From positions 1-64,000 of the forward strand of contig CANRZW010000004.1 of assembly GCA_947644545.1 (NCBI GenBank): a stretch of DNA of 64,000 nucleotides. The letters run 5' to 3'. Within the stretch, counting starts at the first letter, position 1; every line of letters begins with the position of its first letter. Under the pieces are notes generated by a model. It did no database searches, was not told the DNA's origin, and worked only from the letters and a program-made list of their open reading frames with translations. The stretch comes from an uncultured Lachnospiraceae bacterium. Lineage in GTDB: Bacteria; Bacillota; Clostridia; Lachnospirales; Lachnospiraceae. Below, piece by piece: positions 25,990 to 35,485 of this stretch. The translations under genes were made by a program, and so were the position numbers.

Positions 25990-28341
25990 ATGTGGAAAGA
26001 GTATTCATCCGGCTATCTGAAAAACAATAAAGCTTCCACGGTCTCGGTTATGACCGCGGCCTTGATCTCCGCTTTGCTCCTGTCCCTATTGTGCGGCATC
26101 TTCTATAATCTGTGGGCCTATGAGGTCGAACGGATCAAGATAGAGGAAGGGGACTGGCAGGGGCGTATCACAGGCGAGATCAGGGAAAAGGAGATAAGCC
26201 GTATCTGTAACTATGCCAATGTGGAAAAGGCAGTCGTCAACGAAGCGCTGTCAGAAGAACAGGTGACGGTGGTCGATCTGTACTTTATTATTAAGAGGAA
26301 GATTTTCGAAGATCTGCCCCGGATTGCAGATCTGGTCCGTAATGAGGCCCGAGACGCAGACTTATCGGAGGAAACGGGGATACCGGAAGCATTACAGGAG
26401 AAAAGGGTTATCGTCACTTACCATTATGCCCTTCTGAATCTGTATCTGATCCGCGGCGCCGGGGACAGTGCACTGCGCTGGGTATTTCCGTTTATGGCAG
26501 CAGTCACGGCGGCGGCCTGTTTGTCACTTGTTCTGGTGATTCATAATGCCTTTGCGGTATCCATGAATGCCAGAATCCATCAGTTCGGCATTTTATCGAG
26601 TATCGGCGCCACACCGGGACAGATCCGCACCTGTCTTTTGCAGGAGGCCTTTGTGTTGTGTGCAGGGCCGGTTTTGGCAGGCAGCCTGCTGGGTATACTA
26701 ATCAGTATGGGCATGGTGGAAGCGGTGAACCTTCTGCTGGCCGATGTGGAGGGCCGCCTTGCGCTGCCTTTTCGGTATCATCCCCTGATCCTAGGGCTGT
26801 CGCTTCTGACGGCGGCTGTTACGCTGCTTATCTCTGCCTGGATTCCGGCGCGGAAGCTGAGCAGGTTGACACCCTTAGAGGCCATCAGGAATACCGGGGA
26901 GCTGCAGTTAAGGCGGAAGAAGAATTCCCGGATATTGTCCTGGCTGTTCGGAATAGAGGGAGAACTTGCCGGCAATGCGCTGAAAGCACAGCGAAAGGCC
27001 ATGCGCACGGCCACTTTGTCGTTGGTCTTTTCCTTTCTGGCCTTTTCTTTCATGATGTGTTTCATTACGATCACGGTGGTCAGTCAGAGAGAGACCTACT
27101 TTGCCAGATATCAGGATGCCTGGGATGTGATGGTGACCGTGAAGGATACGGATATTGACGCTTTTGACAAGTTGAAGGCGTTGCGGGCCCTGCCCGGCGC
27201 TTCTGACTGTGCAGCCTACCAGAAAGCAGCAGCCAGAAGAATCGTTACGGCAGAAGAGATCAGTGAGGAAATGCTGGCGGCTGGCGGGTTTGAGAATCCT
27301 CCGACGGAATATGTCCTGGCGGTGTCTGGCGGCTGGCTGGTGAATGCGCCTGTTGTCATTCTGGATGATGCCAGTTTTCTGGCGTACTGTGCGCAGATCG
27401 GGGCCGAGCCGCGGCTGGACGGCGCCGTGATCCTGAATACCACGAAGGATGCCAGGGATCCTGATTTCCGGAAGCGGAGAACCCTTCCTTATTTATCGGA
27501 AAGCGGTGCGGTGACGACATTGCTGCAGGAGGAGTCTGCGTCATCGGCAATGACGGATGAAGATCCGGCGGGTTCTGGCGGGACTGGCGATGCGCCAAGA
27601 TCCAACGCAGTCACTCTCCCGGTGACCGCTTATACACAGACTCCGCCCATCCTGCGGGAGGAGTATGGTACGTTGGACTTCCACGAGCTGGTACATTTCG
27701 TGCCGCAATCCGTCTGGAAAGGGATAGAAGGGCAGATTGGCGGTGCACGACAGGATCTGCATGTGAGGATTTTGACGCAGGAAGGAACGACGCCTGCAGA
27801 ACTGGCAAAGATGGAAGCAGAGATCTTCCGGCTGCTGGAAGGAACTTCCGACCTCCAGAAAGCAAGTAAAGAGCGGCTGGAAGTGGAGAACCGTCTCCGT
27901 GAACAGCAGAATAATGACCGGATGTTTGTCGGCATGAAGGCGGTCTTAAGCGTCTTCTGTATACTGTTGGCGACCATCGGCATCGGCAATGTGTTTTCCA
28001 ACACCCTGGGCTTCGTGCGCCAGAGAAGACGGGAATTTGCCCGGTATCTGTCTATCGGTCTGACGCCCGAGGGTATGCGGAAGATCTTTTGCATAGAAGC
28101 CCTCATCATTGCGGGGCGTCCGGTGCTTGTGGCATTGCCCGTCACCATGGCCGGCGTCATCCTTTTCATTAAGGCGAGCTATCTGGAGCCGATGCTCTTT
28201 GTGCGGGAGGTGCCGTTTGTGCCGATTCTGCTCTTTATTCTGGCGATCTTTTGCTTTGTGGCGCTGGCGTACTGGCTCGGTGCGAGACGGGTGCTTGGCA
28301 GCAGCCTGGCGGATGCCCTGCGGGATGATACGGTTCTATAA
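25990..28341 (+). CDS. FtsX-like ABC permease
   Basis: A 783-residue membrane protein with two FtsX-type halves: an N-terminal helix (about 20-40), extracytoplasmic stretch, three helices (about 165-300, including VIHNAFAVSMNARIHQFGILSSIGATP), then another helix near 335. A ~290-residue extracytoplasmic domain follows, then the last helices (about 645-780). The helix-flanking EFARYLSIGLTPEGM repeats the 'lr.iGat..q' coupling motif. ATG 25990 is spaced correctly from AAGGAGG; an in-frame GTG at 25981 overlaps the ribosome site. Substrate unknown; export of peptides or lipoproteins, or sensing of antimicrobial peptides, are the common roles. Confidence 0.88.
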   Translation: MWKEYSSGYLKNNKASTVSVMTAALISALLLSLLCGIFYNLWAYEVERIKIEEGDWQGRITGEIREKEISRICNYANVEKAVVNEALSEEQVTVVDLYFIIKRKIFEDLPRIADLVRNEARDADLSEETGIPEALQEKRVIVTYHYALLNLYLIRGAGDSALRWVFPFMAAVTAAACLSLVLVIHNAFAVSMNARIHQFGILSSIGATPGQIRTCLLQEAFVLCAGPVLAGSLLGILISMGMVEAVNLLLADVEGRLALPFRYHPLILGLSLLTAAVTLLISAWIPARKLSRLTPLEAIRNTGELQLRRKKNSRILSWLFGIEGELAGNALKAQRKAMRTATLSLVFSFLAFSFMMCFITITVVSQRETYFARYQDAWDVMVTVKDTDIDAFDKLKALRALPGASDCAAYQKAAARRIVTAEEISEEMLAAGGFENPPTEYVLAVSGGWLVNAPVVILDDASFLAYCAQIGAEPRLDGAVILNTTKDARDPDFRKRRTLPYLSESGAVTTLLQEESASSAMTDEDPAGSGGTGDAPRSNAVTLPVTAYTQTPPILREEYGTLDFHELVHFVPQSVWKGIEGQIGGARQDLHVRILTQEGTTPAELAKMEAEIFRLLEGTSDLQKASKERLEVENRLREQQNNDRMFVGMKAVLSVFCILLATIGIGNVFSNTLGFVRQRRREFARYLSIGLTPEGMRKIFCIEALIIAGRPVLVALPVTMAGVILFIKASYLEPMLFVREVPFVPILLFILAIFCFVALAYWLGARRVLGSSLADALRDDTVL

Positions 28342-28372
28342 AAATGTTAAGCCCCGAAATCTCAATTCCCTC

Positions 28373-28399
28373 TAAAGTCTTAGCGGAATTATCCGATAA
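28373..28399 (+). promoter_or_regulatory. Sigma-28 (SigD/FliA-type) promoter of the flgM operon
   Basis: TAAAGTCT (28373-28380), 11 bases, TCCGATAA (28392-28399). This matches the flagellar sigma-28 consensus TAAAGTTT-N11-GCCGATAA at 14 of 16 positions with exact spacing. It lies 45 bases before the flgM start. Confidence 0.88.
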
Positions 28400-28443
28400 A
28401 ATTAGTGAAGAGATTTATAGCAACAGGAAGGGAGGCGTCTCCT

Positions 28444-28725
28444 ATGCGTATAGAAGCTTATACACAGGTACAACAGTTATACAACACGAAGAAGCCCGCT
28501 AAGGTACAGGGTAAGACACAGGTATCTGCAGCTGACAAGATACAGATTTCCAGTATCGGTAAAGATATTCAGACCGCTAAGAATGCTGTAGCGGCAGCTC
28601 CGGATGTCAGGGAGGACGTGGTGGCGCCGATCAGGGCGGCTGTCGCGAACGGAACTTATCAGGTGAGCGCAGAGAGTTTTGCAGAGAAACTGCTGCAGAA
28701 ATACGAAGAGATCGAAGGTCTGTAG
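28444..28725 (+). CDS. flgM: FlgM, anti-sigma-28 factor
   Basis: A 93-residue protein beginning MRIEAYTQVQQLYN, with a disordered, polar N-terminal half (ADKIQISSIGKDIQTAKNAV) and the sigma-binding C-terminal helix region ending YQVSAESFAEKLLQKYEE. Both are hallmarks of FlgM. The ATG at 28444 follows GGGAGG (28430-28435); the frame extends upstream to 28405 without better support. FlgM holds sigma-28 inactive until it is exported through the finished hook. Its own sigma-28 promoter sits upstream, giving the usual feedback. Confidence 0.88.
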   Translation: MRIEAYTQVQQLYNTKKPAKVQGKTQVSAADKIQISSIGKDIQTAKNAVAAAPDVREDVVAPIRAAVANGTYQVSAESFAEKLLQKYEEIEGL

Positions 28726-28749
28726 GCACAATGAAGGAGAGGATTTAAC

Positions 28750-29268
28750 GTGGCAAGTTTAATGGAAGTCTTGATTGATGTTTTAGAACAGGAAAATCAG
28801 GAGTACGAGAAACTGTTAAGCCTGTCCATGCAGAAGACTTCCGTCATTGTGTCGGAGGATCTGGCAGAGTTGACGAGGATCACGGATGAGGAGCAAATCA
28901 TCGTAAGCAGGATCAATCATCTGGACCATAAGAGAGATGAAGCTGTTAATGATATTGCGGATGTACTTAACAAGGATGTTGACAAACTCAAAATTGTAGA
29001 TTTGATCAAAATGTTGGCGGCAAGACCGGAAGAGCAGGAGAAGCTTGCGATTGTGTTCGATAAGCTGAAGGAGAGTGTACGCGGTGTGAAGAGAGTGAAT
29101 GAGCAGAACCGCGAGCTGATCCGGAATGCGTTGGAACTGGTGCAGTTTAATATGAATGTGCTGCAGGCGATGAATAAGGCTCCGGAATCTGCGAATTACA
29201 ACAGGGGTGCCTACAATACAGGCGATATGATCGGAACAAGTCATATGACTTTTGATGCGAAACAATAA
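28750..29268 (+). CDS. flgN: FlgN, export chaperone for FlgK/FlgL
   Basis: A 172-residue mainly alpha-helical coiled-coil protein from a GTG start with GGAGAGG upstream (first residues ASLMEVLIDVLEQENQEYEKLL). FlgN family proteins bind the C-termini of hook-associated proteins and deliver them to the flagellar export gate. Its place between flgM and flgK is the standard order in Firmicutes. Confidence 0.85.
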   Translation: MASLMEVLIDVLEQENQEYEKLLSLSMQKTSVIVSEDLAELTRITDEEQIIVSRINHLDHKRDEAVNDIADVLNKDVDKLKIVDLIKMLAARPEEQEKLAIVFDKLKESVRGVKRVNEQNRELIRNALELVQFNMNVLQAMNKAPESANYNRGAYNTGDMIGTSHMTFDAKQ

Positions 29269-29288
29269 TTGTTAAGGACGGTAGGATT

Positions 29289-30944
29289 ATGTCATTAATG
29301 GGAAGCCTTTGGACGGGCGTATCAGGATTACAAACTTCAAATAACGCGCTGAATACTACGGCGCATAACATGTCGAATTTAGACACCACAGGGTATACCA
29401 GGCAGCAGGTGGCGCAGGGAACCAGAACTTATGTGACGCTTTCCAAGGGTACGCCTAACTGGAAACAGTACGGTCTTGGTGTCAGCTATTCCCTAACAAG
29501 ACAGGAAAGAGATTATTTTTTGGACTTTAACTATCGTCGTGAGGCGGGACGGAGTGCTTTTTACGATGTGGCGACGAACACGATGGAAGAAGTAGAATAT
29601 ATTTTGGGTGAATCCAATGAGGGGCATGAATTTTCGGAGTCCCTTTCTAATTTTTGGACAGCGATACAGGAGCTGAGCAAGGATCCGACCAGTTCTGTGA
29701 ACCAGAATCTGTTTGTGACCCGTGCACATGAGTTTACAACAAGAGCGTCGGCTGTCTACACCAGTCTGTGTCAGTATCAGGACAATCTGAACAAGGCTGT
29801 TGTCAAGGAAGTTAACAATATCAACAAATATGCGCAGGAGATCGAACAGCTTAACCGCAAGATCGTGTCGATCGAGGCCGGAGGCGTGGAACATGCCAAC
29901 GATCTGCGTGACCGCAGGAATCTGCTGCTGGATCAGTTGGCGCAGCTGGGTAATGTGAATTACCGGGAAGATTCCACAGGCTATGTGAGCGTCAGATTCG
30001 AGGATGTGGATCTTGTAAAAGGCAGCCTGGTCAATAAGATGGAGTTGTATACGGATCCTCAGACAGGATTCTATACGCCATACTGGAAGATGCTGGCAGA
30101 CCGTTCTTATGACGAGAAGGGGAATCTGGTCGTGACGGAAGAAGGCATCAAGGGGGCAAGGGTGTTCGATCTGACCAGGAAGATCTCTTCCGATCTGAAT
30201 ACTGACATCGGTTCTCTGAAAGGGATGCTCTTAGCCAGAGGGGATCATCGGGCGACTTATAAAGAGATCAAGGATTATCCGCCGGATGCGGATCCGAACG
30301 ATCCCAGCCAGAAAGAGGAAGGCTGGTACAACAGGAATATTGCAGATTCGATTGTCATGAATATACAGGCGGAGTTCGATCAGCTGATCAATGCAGTAGT
30401 GACGAAGATCAACGATATCCTGAAGGAAGCTGCGGAATCGGCAGGCGCCGCGGATGTCTCGGACTATTTGAGGGATGAGAACGGAGAGCCTTATCAGTTA
30501 TTTGTGAAGTCGATCGAAGGGGAAGAATGGACGGTTTCCAATATCACGGTGAACAGCGTCCTGCGTCAGAATCCTTCTCTGTTATCTTTCCGGCTGTCAG
30601 AGCACTCCGAGGATAATGCGACGATCGAGGCGTTGAAGAAGGCTTTTGAGGAGAAGATTTATACCCTGAATCCTAATGTTGAGACGCCGGTAGGGTTTAT
30701 AGATTATTATAAGAATCTGGTGTCGCAGGTGGCAAACGGCGGATCCGTATTCAGGGCGATACAGGAAAATCAGACGGTGATGACAGACGCGATCTATTAT
30801 GCGCGGGAGCAGGTCGTAGGCGTCTCCTCTGATGAAGAATTGAGTAATATGATCAAGTTTCAGAATGCGTACAATGCATCCAGCCGTTATATCAACGTGA
30901 TCAGCGAGATGTTGGAACATATTCTGACGACATTGGGAAGGTAA
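29289..30944 (+). CDS. flgK: FlgK, hook-associated protein 1 (first copy)
   Basis: A 551-residue rod/hook-family protein. The N-terminal GVSGLQTSNNALNTTAHNMSN with NLDTTGYTRQQ, and the C-terminal LSNMIKFQNAYNASSRYINVISEMLEHILTTLG, form the coiled-coil ends that pack in the hook-filament junction. The middle (residues ~150-450) is the variable surface domain. A second flgK-like gene follows 81 bases later, so the two proteins may share or alternate in the junction. Whether each is essential cannot be told from sequence. Confidence 0.9.
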   Translation: MSLMGSLWTGVSGLQTSNNALNTTAHNMSNLDTTGYTRQQVAQGTRTYVTLSKGTPNWKQYGLGVSYSLTRQERDYFLDFNYRREAGRSAFYDVATNTMEEVEYILGESNEGHEFSESLSNFWTAIQELSKDPTSSVNQNLFVTRAHEFTTRASAVYTSLCQYQDNLNKAVVKEVNNINKYAQEIEQLNRKIVSIEAGGVEHANDLRDRRNLLLDQLAQLGNVNYREDSTGYVSVRFEDVDLVKGSLVNKMELYTDPQTGFYTPYWKMLADRSYDEKGNLVVTEEGIKGARVFDLTRKISSDLNTDIGSLKGMLLARGDHRATYKEIKDYPPDADPNDPSQKEEGWYNRNIADSIVMNIQAEFDQLINAVVTKINDILKEAAESAGAADVSDYLRDENGEPYQLFVKSIEGEEWTVSNITVNSVLRQNPSLLSFRLSEHSEDNATIEALKKAFEEKIYTLNPNVETPVGFIDYYKNLVSQVANGGSVFRAIQENQTVMTDAIYYAREQVVGVSSDEELSNMIKFQNAYNASSRYINVISEMLEHILTTLGR

Positions 30945-31025
30945 GATAGCATTCAGGAATTTGTGACTGTCGGTTATGCCGGTATGATAATACGGGATAT
31001 GGATGGTTAGATAAGAGGTGAGCTT

Positions 31026-32876
31026 ATGGCATCTACATTTTTTGGATTGGAAATTGCCGCATCCGGATTGCGGGCAGCGAATGCAGCGCTCAATACGACG
31101 GCTAACAATATAAGCAATACGAATACATTGGGATACAGTCGTCAGGAAGTGAAGCAGGAAGCGATGAATCCGCTGCGTGTGTTTGCTACCTATGGCTGTG
31201 CGGGAGCCGGAGTTAATACGCTGGCGATCGAACGGATCAGGGATCAGTTTTACGATCAGAAATTCCGTGAGAATGAGACGAAACTGGGACAGTTTGATGC
31301 GAAAGCCTATTACTGTAAGATGATCGAGGAATATCTGACGGATGACGGTAAGACCGGATTCAAATCGATCTTTGATCAGTTTGGCCTGGGGCTGCAGGAG
31401 ATTACCAAGAATGCCAGCAGTGACGCTACCAAGAGAAGTTTTATCTCGGCAGCCAAGAGCATGGCAGATTACTTTAATAATATGTATGGCGATCTGCAGA
31501 ACCTGCAGGCGGATGTCAATGATGAGATCAAGATCCGCGTGGACCATATCAATTCTATCGCGCAGGATCTGGCGATGGTGAATAAACAGATCAATCTGAT
31601 CGAGATCAGCGGAACGGTGGCTAACGAACTGCGGGATAAGAGAGATGTTCTGCTGGATGAACTCTCGGCTATCGTGGATGTGACCGTGACAGAGGATCCG
31701 ATCTATGATCAGACAGGCAATGAGACGGGCGCTTACAGATGTATCGTGCGGATCGCCGGCGGGCAGCTTCTGGTGGACCAGAACGAATATAATCAATTAG
31801 AGTGTGTTGCGAGACCTCCGGAAGAAAAGGTCAACCAGACAGATATAGACGGTCTGTATGATATTCGCTGGACGCACGGCCCGGATTTCGGTATGAATAA
31901 CGCTTCTATGGGCGGCGCCCTGAAAGGCCTGATCGAGATGCGTGACGGCAATAACGGGGAATATTTCAGAGGAACGACCAAGGAGATCATTTACAATGGC
32001 AGTACCAGCAAGGTTACAATCGAGACGACGGACGCCTATCTGAGCAGTATGTCGAAATGTAATCTGTCTGATACCGGCGGCGTCATCAATATCGGAGACC
32101 AGTTATATTATTATACGGATTGGACTTACGAGGGAGACGGCGTATATACTTTTACGATCGACAATGTTGCAAGCGATCAGCCAATCTCGGCAGCCAAGAA
32201 TAACAGGACCGCTACCATAGGAACTGATGTGAATTATCAGGGTGTTCCCTATTATATGCAGCAGATGAACGAGTGGGTTCGCGAGTTTACCAAGAAGGTG
32301 AACGATATCTTCACGGAAGGTATCGATGCATCCGGCGCCGATGCAGGCATTCTGTTCACGGCAGGCTACCCGAAGAAGGAAGGGCAGTATACGGAAGCGG
32401 AGCTGAATGATTCTGCGAAGAACGGTAAGGGATATTATTATATGACGGCAGGCAATCTGTCGATTCTGGATGCGCTTATGAAAGATGCTTCTCTCCTGGG
32501 AACGCGGGGCAAGACCTTGAATGACGCGGGAGAAGAGCAGGTTGACGGTGTGGAGCAGTGTGAGCAGGTCAAGAAAGTGATCTCCATGTTGAGCGATAAG
32601 AATCAATTCAGTTTCCGTGGCAGAGATGCCGGTGGTTTCCTGGAGTGTGTATTATCGGATGCGGCGCTGAATGCAAGCAATGCCAATATCTTTTACGCGA
32701 CTTACCTGAGTCTGGAGACTAACATTGACAACCAGAGAACATCTATTTCCGGTGTTGATGAGGATGAAGAGGCGGTAAGCCTGGTGAAATACCAGAATTC
32801 TTATACGCTGGCATCCAAGATGATCTCCGTTTTGACAGAGATTTATGACAGACTGATTCTGCAGACTGGTGTCTAG
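31026..32876 (+). CDS. flgK: FlgK, hook-associated protein 1 (second copy)
   Basis: A 616-residue FlgK: GLEIAASGLRAANAALNTTA with ISNTNTLGYSRQEVKQ at the N-terminus and VSLVKYQNSYTLASKMISVL at the C-terminus. It matches canonical FlgK better than its neighbour at the N-terminus (GYSRQ). Its central domain is 65 residues longer than the first copy. Two FlgK-like genes in tandem is less common than one. AGGTGAG before the ATG acts as ribosome site. Confidence 0.9.
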   Translation: MASTFFGLEIAASGLRAANAALNTTANNISNTNTLGYSRQEVKQEAMNPLRVFATYGCAGAGVNTLAIERIRDQFYDQKFRENETKLGQFDAKAYYCKMIEEYLTDDGKTGFKSIFDQFGLGLQEITKNASSDATKRSFISAAKSMADYFNNMYGDLQNLQADVNDEIKIRVDHINSIAQDLAMVNKQINLIEISGTVANELRDKRDVLLDELSAIVDVTVTEDPIYDQTGNETGAYRCIVRIAGGQLLVDQNEYNQLECVARPPEEKVNQTDIDGLYDIRWTHGPDFGMNNASMGGALKGLIEMRDGNNGEYFRGTTKEIIYNGSTSKVTIETTDAYLSSMSKCNLSDTGGVINIGDQLYYYTDWTYEGDGVYTFTIDNVASDQPISAAKNNRTATIGTDVNYQGVPYYMQQMNEWVREFTKKVNDIFTEGIDASGADAGILFTAGYPKKEGQYTEAELNDSAKNGKGYYYMTAGNLSILDALMKDASLLGTRGKTLNDAGEEQVDGVEQCEQVKKVISMLSDKNQFSFRGRDAGGFLECVLSDAALNASNANIFYATYLSLETNIDNQRTSISGVDEDEEAVSLVKYQNSYTLASKMISVLTEIYDRLILQTGV

Positions 32877-32905
32877 GATATTATCAGGGTGTTAAGGGAT
32901 AATTT

Positions 32906-32948
32906 CTGTTCACAATTCACGGTCGTGGGGCATATAAACCGTGAACAG
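32906..32948 (+). other. Hairpin in the flgK2-flgL intergenic leader
   Basis: CTGTTCAC (32906-32913) pairs with GTGAACAG (32941-32948). CACGGT (32918-32923) can pair with ACCGTG (32938-32943) as an alternative, because TTCAC is repeated on the left side. The loop holds GTGGGGC. No T-tract follows, so it is not a terminator. It may be an mRNA-stability or CsrA-type control site for flgL. Confidence 0.4.
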
Positions 32949-32980
32949 TAACAAATTCGGAAGAAAGAGGATGATAAGCC

Positions 32981-34591
32981 ATGAGAATGACGAATAAGAT
33001 CATGCGGAACAATTCGCTTTATAATATCAATCAGAATAAGATCCTGGAAGATAAGCTGACGAACCAGATGACAAATCAGAGTAAGATCGTGCGGCCTTCC
33101 GATGATCCGGTGGTGGCGATCAGAGCGTTGCGTTTAAGAAGCAATGTGACCAGTGTGACCCAGTATCATGACAAGAATGCGGCGGATGCGGATCAGTGGC
33201 TGACTGTTACGGCCGATGCGCTCAATACCATCGATGCGGTTCTGAAGGATCTGTACAGCCAGGCAACGGGAGCGGCCAATAAGTATCTGACTTCTGAGGA
33301 TCTGAGCATTATTCTGGAGCAGATGAAGTCGTTGACCAAGGAATTTTATGCCAGTGGTAATGTTGACTATGCAGGCCGTTATGTATTCTCCGGTTTCCGG
33401 ACAGATACGGCGATCACTTTCTCGGCAGAGGATATCGCACAGATGGAGAAACATCCGGTATCTTTTGAGATCAAGGAGAAGGTTGGATTTGAAAATATCA
33501 GTACGATCAGTTATACGGATCTGAGTGTACTGGCGGATGGCAAGAATTCTCTGGGAGCCGTCAATGGCGGGTTGGGGCCGAATGCTGACGAGAGTTATGC
33601 ACAGTATATCACCAATAATACGTTATACCGTTTCCGCTTGTCTTATGATGCGATAGACGCTACAGAGGCGGGGGGAGATATACCCCTGAAGGTGACGGAT
33701 ATGGACGGTAATCCGATCCAGCTGATGAAGGAGGACCCGACGGTAGTTCCGCCCACGAATCCGCCGACAATGGTGCCGATCACGCAGACTTTTACGGAAT
33801 ATGACAATGCGGAAGATGCCTATAGAGATATAGCCAACGGTAAGTGCGAAGGAATCGCATTTATCCCTTCTACCGGCGAGCTGGTATTCAGTGAGCAGAT
33901 CTACAAGGATAATTTCAAAGAAGGCGATAATTTCCAGATCACTTATGAGAAATCCAAATGGGAAGAGGGCGACATTAATCCTGTTCATTACTTCCCCTGC
34001 GTGGAGACCAAGGATGACGGTACGACCGTCAATTACAATACGATCAAAGAGGATCAGGATATTTATTATGACGTTGGATTCAATCAGAAGATCCAGGTCA
34101 ATACGGTGACGGACGAAGTCTTTACACACAATGTCCAGAGAGATATGGATGATTTCTATCAGCAGAGTTTAAAGCAGTTGAAGGAAATCGAGACCAAGAT
34201 CAGTGATATTGAGAAGAAGATGGAGAACGAGCCGGAAGACAGCCCTGCATATGCGGATCTGTCTGCACAGTTAGAGGCGGCCAAGAAGGCAGATACTTAT
34301 ATTCGTGAGAACATTCAGAAGAAGTTTGAGAATCAGATCACGAAGTATCAGAAATACCGCGATGACAATGATCTGGCGATCACCAACAATGCTACCAGAG
34401 GAAGCCGTCTGGATCTGATTACGGAAAGACTTTGCAACCAGAAGGCAACCTTTAAGGAACTGCAGACGGATAACGAGGGTATCGATATCACGCAGGTAGC
34501 GGTAGAATTATCCAGTGCAGAGCTGACTTATCAGGCGGCTTTGATGGCGACAGGTAAGATCATGCAGACTAACCTGATGAATTATATTTAA
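32981..34591 (+). CDS. flgL: FlgL, hook-associated protein 3 (long form)
   Basis: A 536-residue protein. The N-terminal MRMTNKIMRNNSLYNINQNK with IVRPSDDPVVAIRALRLRSN and the C-terminal ITQVAVELSSAELTYQAALMATGKIMQTNLMNYI are flagellin-fold ends typical of FlgL. Most FlgL proteins are near 300 residues, so a ~230-residue insertion (about 170-400) including a Pro-rich PTVVPPTNPPTMVP stretch forms an enlarged surface domain. RBS AGAGGATGATAAGCC is modest. Confidence 0.88.
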   Translation: MRMTNKIMRNNSLYNINQNKILEDKLTNQMTNQSKIVRPSDDPVVAIRALRLRSNVTSVTQYHDKNAADADQWLTVTADALNTIDAVLKDLYSQATGAANKYLTSEDLSIILEQMKSLTKEFYASGNVDYAGRYVFSGFRTDTAITFSAEDIAQMEKHPVSFEIKEKVGFENISTISYTDLSVLADGKNSLGAVNGGLGPNADESYAQYITNNTLYRFRLSYDAIDATEAGGDIPLKVTDMDGNPIQLMKEDPTVVPPTNPPTMVPITQTFTEYDNAEDAYRDIANGKCEGIAFIPSTGELVFSEQIYKDNFKEGDNFQITYEKSKWEEGDINPVHYFPCVETKDDGTTVNYNTIKEDQDIYYDVGFNQKIQVNTVTDEVFTHNVQRDMDDFYQQSLKQLKEIETKISDIEKKMENEPEDSPAYADLSAQLEAAKKADTYIRENIQKKFENQITKYQKYRDDNDLAITNNATRGSRLDLITERLCNQKATFKELQTDNEGIDITQVAVELSSAELTYQAALMATGKIMQTNLMNYI

Positions 34592-34667
34592 GTTGTATTC
34601 AGGGTATATTGCAGTTTGGGGAAGGAAAAGGAGCTGCTGCCGGTTTCAGAGAGGACGGTTTTAGAAT

Positions 34668-35123
34668 ATGCAGATTAAAACAAAAGTTTTTGGCGAAATA
34701 ACTGTAGATGATGACAAGATGATATATTTTCCGAAGGGTATCATCGGATTTCCGGAGTTGAAAGATTTTGCATTGATTCATGACGAGGAGAAGGGCGCTA
34801 ATTCCATTCACTGGCTGCAGTCCGTTCAGGAACCCGCATTTGCCATGCCGGTCATAGATCCGCTGGTAGTGTGTCCTGACTATAATCCGGAGGCAGATGA
34901 TGAGCTTCTCAATAATCTGGGAGAGCTCAAAGCAGATGATATGCTTGTACTTGTGACCGTGACGATTCCCAAAGACCTGACGAAGATGTCTGTGAACCTG
35001 AAAGGGCCGATCGTGATCAATGCGGCGGAGCGGAAAGCCATACAGGTTATTGCGGAGGGTGATACCTATCAGGTGAAATATCCGGTCTACGATATATTAA
35101 ACAAGAAGAAAGCAGGTGAATAG
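34668..35123 (+). CDS. fliW: FliW, flagellar assembly factor and CsrA antagonist
   Basis: A 151-residue protein with the FliW signature: FPKGIIGFPELKDFALI, NSIHWLQSVQEPAFAMPVIDP, and PIVINAAERKAIQVI. FliW binds either flagellin or CsrA; when flagellin is exported, FliW traps CsrA and flagellin translation resumes. csrA starts directly after its stop codon (TAG then ATG), the usual coupled pair. Confidence 0.93.
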   Translation: MQIKTKVFGEITVDDDKMIYFPKGIIGFPELKDFALIHDEEKGANSIHWLQSVQEPAFAMPVIDPLVVCPDYNPEADDELLNNLGELKADDMLVLVTVTIPKDLTKMSVNLKGPIVINAAERKAIQVIAEGDTYQVKYPVYDILNKKKAGE

Positions 35124-35342
35124 ATGTTAGCTTTATCCAGAAAGAAGAATGAGGCGTTGGTGATCAACAATAATGTGGAGATCACGGTGCTTGAGATCAA
35201 AGGGGAACAGGTAAAGCTGGGCATCAGCGCACCTCGTGAAGTGCCTGTATACCGTAAGGAAGTCTATGAACAGATACAGGATGCGAATCAGGAATCTGTC
35301 AATGTGGATGGAATCGAGGCATTAAGAAATCTTTTGGGTTAA
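35124..35342 (+). CDS. csrA: CsrA, RNA-binding translational regulator
   Basis: 72 residues: MLALSRKKNEALVINNNVEI and GEQVKLGISAPREVPVYRKEVYEQI are the canonical CsrA strands, with the RNA-contacting Leu4/Arg6 and Arg in APREVPVYR. CsrA binds GGA hairpins in mRNAs such as hag. It is stoichiometrically balanced by FliW from the gene just before. The gene is followed at once by a terminator, closing the flagellar unit. Confidence 0.95.
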   Translation: MLALSRKKNEALVINNNVEITVLEIKGEQVKLGISAPREVPVYRKEVYEQIQDANQESVNVDGIEALRNLLG

Positions 35343-35362
35343 ATAGGGTATCATATAACTGC

Positions 35363-35394
35363 CGGGCGAAGAGAGGGGTCTTCGCCCGGTTTTG
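35363..35394 (+). terminator. Terminator of the flagellar operon
   Basis: A perfect 10-bp stem, CCGGGCGAAG (35363-35372) with CTTCGCCCGG (35381-35390), eight-base loop, then TTTT. Confidence 0.9.
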
Positions 35395-35419
35395 TAATGA
35401 CCACAGTTATTCATAGCGC

Positions 35420-35461
35420 TTGACATGATGATGAATATATTATAAACTAGTTTATAATATA
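35420..35461 (+). promoter_or_regulatory. Promoter with a 26-bp perfect palindrome
   Basis: TTGACA (35420-35425) is followed, 10 bases on, by a perfect palindrome 35436-35461 with half-site TATATTATAAACT. Candidate -10 hexamers (TATAAA 35441-35446, or TAAACT 35443-35448) lie inside it. The likely ligand is the winged-helix regulator encoded by the second gene of this unit. Confidence 0.7.
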
Positions 35462-35485
35462 AACTATATTAGGAGGGTATGCGCT

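Noticed and set aside
30597..31796. Minus-strand open frame (399 codons) across both flgK genes
   Set aside because: It spans the gap between two well-supported genes and encodes no recognisable protein; shadow of coding bias.
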